From Mesorhizobium sp. Pch-S (GTDB taxonomy: Bacteria > Pseudomonadota > Alphaproteobacteria > Rhizobiales > Rhizobiaceae): a stretch of 64,000 nucleotides of DNA. The position numbers were made by a program, and so were the translations under genes. Of the stretch, positions 63,785 to 64,000 are shown one piece after another. The notes beneath the pieces are model-generated. The model was given only the letters and a program-made list of their open reading frames with translations, was not told the origin of the DNA and ran no database searches. The stretch spans positions 2,857,501 through 2,921,500 of the forward strand of contig NZ_CP029562.1 of the NCBI RefSeq assembly GCF_004136315.1, in the 5' to 3' direction. Within the stretch, counting starts at the first letter, position 1. Every line of letters starts with the position of its first letter.

Positions 63785-64000
63785 ATGCGTTCAACCAAGG
63801 TGCAGGCAGCACTGTTTCTTGGGTATGTGGCCTTCCTGGCTGCACCCGCTTCCGCAGCGGAGATTGCTGTTGCTGCCGGAGATGGCGCGGCGGAGAAACT
63901 CGTCGAGGCGCTGATTTCCGCGCAACCGGGCGACACCGTCACGATCGGCCCGGGGCGCATCGAGTTGACGGAAGGTCTGTCGCTCGACGCCGATGACGTG
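63785..64000 (+). CDS. Exported parallel beta-helix protein (3' end outside window)
   Basis: Only the first 72 residues are visible. The signal peptide is MRSTKVQAALFLGYVAFLAAPASA. The mature part (EKLVEALISAQPGDTVTIGPGRIELTEGLSL) resembles the start of right-handed beta-helix proteins, where the repeats begin after a 'GDTVTIGPG' motif. Such proteins are often secreted and carbohydrate-active or cell-surface, but the rest must be seen. GGAGAGGGCG lies before the ATG. It is divergent from the TetR gene. Confidence 0.6.
   Translation, partial: MRSTKVQAALFLGYVAFLAAPASAAEIAVAAGDGAAEKLVEALISAQPGDTVTIGPGRIELTEGLSLDADDV

Noticed and set aside
63061..63960. Longer N-terminal extension of the TetR protein to 63960
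   Set aside because: The extension runs antisense through the divergent beta-helix gene and lacks TetR-like sequence.

Overview
The window is high-GC alphaproteobacterial chromosome, most likely a Mesorhizobium-like member of the Phyllobacteriaceae/Rhizobiales. The evidence is the gene order ruvC-ruvA-ruvB-ybgC-tolQRAB-pal-cpoB-tilS-ftsH, an rcdA (DUF1465) gene, an RpoH2-type sigma factor with an EcfG-type promoter, DUF2865 and DUF930 proteins, CtrA-like TTAA-N7-TTAA boxes, and RIME-like mosaic palindromes between genes. Nothing looks like phage, an IS element, an integron or a CRISPR array, and I saw no tRNA or rRNA gene.

Layout. 1-9.3 kb is accessory-like: a parvulin and an L,D-transpeptidase, a metal-type MerR gene, DUF808, a paired SMR exporter with a deaminase and a MarR regulator, DUF899, an XRE-cupin regulator, a methionine-rich protein, a zinc-ribbon MBL protein and msrB. 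9.4-19.3 kb holds a cystine-type ABC transporter, rpoH2, a divergent MarR/membrane-protein pair, an M48 lipoprotein protease, and thiBPQ behind a TPP riboswitch. 19.3-25.6 kb holds a thiamine diphosphokinase, an ABC-F ATPase, a MerR/carboxymuconolactone-decarboxylase cassette, DUF2865, and a frameshifted DUF930 protein. 25.6-43.4 kb has a large proline-rich membrane protein, purA, EamA and SulP transporters (the latter frameshifted), a ParB-like gene between palindromes, serA-serC, an Omp25-like protein, a MotA/MotB-like pair, hemolysin III, suhB, efp, a Sel1 protein and a ThiE-like protein. 43.4-47.9 kb has GNAT, a methyltransferase, TSUP and an acyl-CoA synthetase. 48-61.3 kb is the core block: a probable CtrA-controlled sRNA, rcdA, ruvCAB, tol-pal-cpoB, tilS and ftsH. 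The window ends with a CPA1 antiporter, a TetR regulator and the start of a beta-helix protein.

How it works together. The best coherent signal is regulatory. TTAA-N7-TTAA boxes (two of them imperfect) lie upstream of the sRNA candidate, rcdA, the Omp25-like gene, tolQ and pal, which suggests a local CtrA regulon joining cell-cycle control to the envelope. A general-stress promoter (GGAAC-N16-CGTT) precedes rpoH2, and an RpoH-type promoter precedes ftsH, which suggests a cascade. The SMR/deaminase/MarR cassette shares related palindromes at both of its promoters.

Quality warning. Three genes (DUF930, sulP, tilS) each appear to lack one base. tilS is normally essential, so sequence errors are as likely as real pseudogenes.
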